A stretch of 6,492 bases of DNA, taken from NCBI GenBank assembly GCA_002159155.1, contig LZRQ01000192.1:1-6492 (forward strand), in the 5' to 3' direction. The translations under genes were made by a program, and so were the position numbers. Source of the DNA: Firmicutes bacterium ZCTH02-B6 (GTDB lineage: Bacteria; Bacillota; Limnochordia; Limnochordales; ZCTH02-B6). Under the pieces are notes generated by a model. That model was not told where the DNA came from. It did not search any database and was given only the letters and a program-made list of their open reading frames with translations. Positions 5,208 through 6,492 of the stretch are shown piece by piece. Positions within the stretch are counted from its first letter, which is position 1. Every line of letters starts with the position of its first letter.

Positions 5208-6278
5208 CTGTCGATTCGCGAACTGCTTTGGATTGCCGTCGTGTCCGCAGTGGTCAGCTTGGCGCTGACGCCGCTATTGCGGGCTGCAGCCCAGCGGGCG
5301 GGACTGATGGCCAACCCCGGCCCGCGCCGCCTCCACCGGCGGCCCGTCCCCACGGGCGGCGGTCTTGCCATCTATTTCGGCTTTTGGATTCCCGTCCTCG
5401 TGACCCAGGGATGGAACGACACCCTGGTGGGCCTATTGGCCGGCTCCACCCTGATCACCCTCGTTGGCCTCATCGACGACTATGTCGAGTTGAAACCCGG
5501 TGCGAAGTTGCTGGGGCAGCTGGCGGCTGCCGCGGTGCTGGTGTACTTCGGCACCCGCATCCAGTTTGTGACCAATCCCTTCGGCGGCATGTTGTACTTG
5601 GGAGCATGGGGCATTCCCCTCACGATGCTGTGGATCGTCGCCATCACCAACATGCTCAATCTGATCGACGGTCTGGATGGGCTGGCAGCCGGCATCGCGT
5701 CCATTGCAGCATTGGCACTTTTGGTTATCGCCTGGCAAAGAGAACAGTTTTTCGTCGCGTTTCTGACTGCTGCGCTCATCGGCAGCACTGTTGGATTCCT
5801 GCGTTACAACTTCAACCCGGCACGCGTATTTATGGGCGATACGGGCGGTATGCTGCTCGGCTTTATGCTCGGCGCCATCGCGGTTGAGGGGGCGCTCAAA
5901 GGAGCGACCAGCATCGCTCTTAGCATTCCCATCCTCACGCTGGGCGTGCCGGTTTTGGACACCACCTGTGCGGTGTTGCGGCGTTTCATCAACGGTCGGC
6001 CCATCTCGCAGCGAGATGACCAGCACTTGCATCACCAGCTGCTGCGGGCGGGCTTAAGCCAGCGGCAGGCGGTGCTGCTGCTCTATTCGATCAGCGCCGG
6101 TTTGGCCGCTGTAGCGCTGGCGCTGGTGCTGGTGAGGGCCAGCACGGCGCAAGCTTCTGTGGTGCTTGTCCTCCTGGGCGTCGTGCTGCTGGGATGGGCC
6201 CGCAGGTTGGGGGTGTTGGGCGACTGGCCGCCGTCAACTCGCTTGACGCGCGGTTCGCGGCCGCCCATCAGCGGATGA
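5208..6278 (+). CDS. tagO: Undecaprenyl-phosphate GlcNAc-1-phosphate transferase, WecA/TagO family
   Basis: This integral membrane enzyme transfers GlcNAc-1-phosphate (or a related sugar phosphate) from its UDP form to undecaprenyl phosphate, starting wall polymer synthesis. From CTG 5208 it would be 356 residues with about ten membrane segments. Catalytic motifs are all present: IDDYVELKP (D90-D91), NMLNLIDGLDGLAAG (about 148-162; D154 and D157), FMGDTGG (D211) and the cytoplasmic HLHH (273-276). The N-terminal RRLHRRPVPTGGGLAIYF motif is also typical. The start is uncertain. GTG 5241 is the first standard start codon, but it cuts the first hydrophobic helix in half and lacks a ribosome site. 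The frame is open back to TAG 5202, and CTG 5208 restores a full helix (LLWIAVVSAVVSLALTPLL) behind GGGTGGG. The stop overlaps the WecB start (ATGA). Sugar specificity for GlcNAc over MurNAc-pentapeptide is supported by the motifs and by WecB next door. Confidence 0.93.
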   Translation: MSIRELLWIAVVSAVVSLALTPLLRAAAQRAGLMANPGPRRLHRRPVPTGGGLAIYFGFWIPVLVTQGWNDTLVGLLAGSTLITLVGLIDDYVELKPGAKLLGQLAAAAVLVYFGTRIQFVTNPFGGMLYLGAWGIPLTMLWIVAITNMLNLIDGLDGLAAGIASIAALALLVIAWQREQFFVAFLTAALIGSTVGFLRYNFNPARVFMGDTGGMLLGFMLGAIAVEGALKGATSIALSIPILTLGVPVLDTTCAVLRRFINGRPISQRDDQHLHHQLLRAGLSQRQAVLLLYSISAGLAAVALALVLVRASTAQASVVLVLLGVVLLGWARRLGVLGDWPPSTRLTRGSRPPISG

Positions 6279-6492
6279 GGGAGCGTCTAGGATCGCCGTA
6301 CCGGGCCCGCGTGATGGTCGTGTTTGGCACGCGGCCAGAAGCCATCAAGCTCGCGCCGGTGGTGCACACGCTGCGGGGTCGGGGCCGGCTGGAAGTGTCT
6401 GTAGTCGTCACCGCACAGCACCGGGAAATGTTGGACCAGGTGCTGGATGTCTTTAGCCTTGAGCCTGACGCGGATTTGAACCTGATGACGCC
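6275..6492 (+). CDS. wecB: UDP-N-acetylglucosamine 2-epimerase, non-hydrolysing (3' partial)
   Basis: This cytoplasmic enzyme interconverts UDP-GlcNAc and UDP-ManNAc (WecB, also called MnaA in Bacillota). Only the first 72 codons are in the window. They hold the highly conserved VMVVFGTRPEAIKLAPVV (about residues 13-30) and VVVTAQHREMLDQVLDVF (about 45-62), enough to identify the family with confidence. ATG 6275 overlaps the stop of the WecA/TagO gene (ATGA), implying tight translational coupling; no strong ribosome site precedes it. It adds about 10 residues before the usual start of the fold, so GTG 6311 or ATG 6314 are possible alternatives. With the preceding gene it would supply UDP-ManNAc for the ManNAc-GlcNAc linkage unit of teichoic acids or a secondary wall polymer. 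Confidence 0.95.
   Translation, partial: MRERLGSPYRARVMVVFGTRPEAIKLAPVVHTLRGRGRLEVSVVVTAQHREMLDQVLDVFSLEPDADLNLMT

Noticed and set aside
5433..6035. Minus-strand frame of 200 codons inside the WecA/TagO gene
   Set aside because: It is antisense to a gene with all catalytic motifs and has no domain signal; Gln/His/Asp-rich composition is a reverse-frame artefact.

Overview
This window is GC-rich and gene-dense. It carries a run of short-spaced genes, several with GTG or TTG starts and strong GGAGG-type ribosome binding sites. The order Sua5/YwlC, YwlE-type phosphatase, RpiB, Upp, WecA/TagO, WecB resembles the ywl-upp neighbourhood that precedes the ATP synthase operon in Bacillota. I infer a high-GC, possibly thermophilic Bacillota lineage (the Symbiobacterium, Thermaerobacter or Limnochordia type of genome). 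The species cannot be named from the sequence alone.

Layout: positions 1-803 hold the 3' part of a threonylcarbamoyl-AMP synthase gene (tRNA t6A modification). It overlaps by ATGA a PIG-L/LmbE deacetylase that carries an extra C-terminal CBM9-like beta domain (800-2260). That gene overlaps by GTGA a GNAT acetyltransferase (2257-2871). Two small cysteine-pair (zinc-ribbon-like) genes follow, transcribed divergently: one on the minus strand (2900-3169), the only minus-strand gene here, and one on the plus strand (3245-3445) with four CxxC pairs. The plus-strand series resumes with a YwlE-type protein-arginine phosphatase (3517-4008), ribose-5-phosphate isomerase B (4064-4501), uracil phosphoribosyltransferase (4556-5194), a polyprenyl-phosphate sugar-1-phosphate transferase of the WecA/TagO family (about 5208-6278), and the beginning of UDP-GlcNAc 2-epimerase (6275 to the window end).

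How the genes work together: the last two form a clear cell-wall polymer module. WecB makes UDP-ManNAc from UDP-GlcNAc, and WecA/TagO puts GlcNAc-1-phosphate on undecaprenyl phosphate, the start of teichoic-acid-like or secondary wall polymers. RpiB (pentose phosphate) and Upp (uses PRPP) sit together in nucleotide precursor metabolism. The YwlE homologue implies that the organism uses protein arginine phosphorylation. The PIG-L/GNAT pair and the two zinc-ribbon genes are an accessory insertion between Sua5 and YwlE and are the least understood part. I see no CRISPR array, tRNA, rRNA, insertion sequence or phage signature, and no gene-free stretch over 300 bases. The most noteworthy points are the PIG-L + CBM9-like fusion coupled to a GNAT, the divergent zinc-ribbon pair beside the arginine phosphatase, and a probable CTG start for the WecA/TagO gene.
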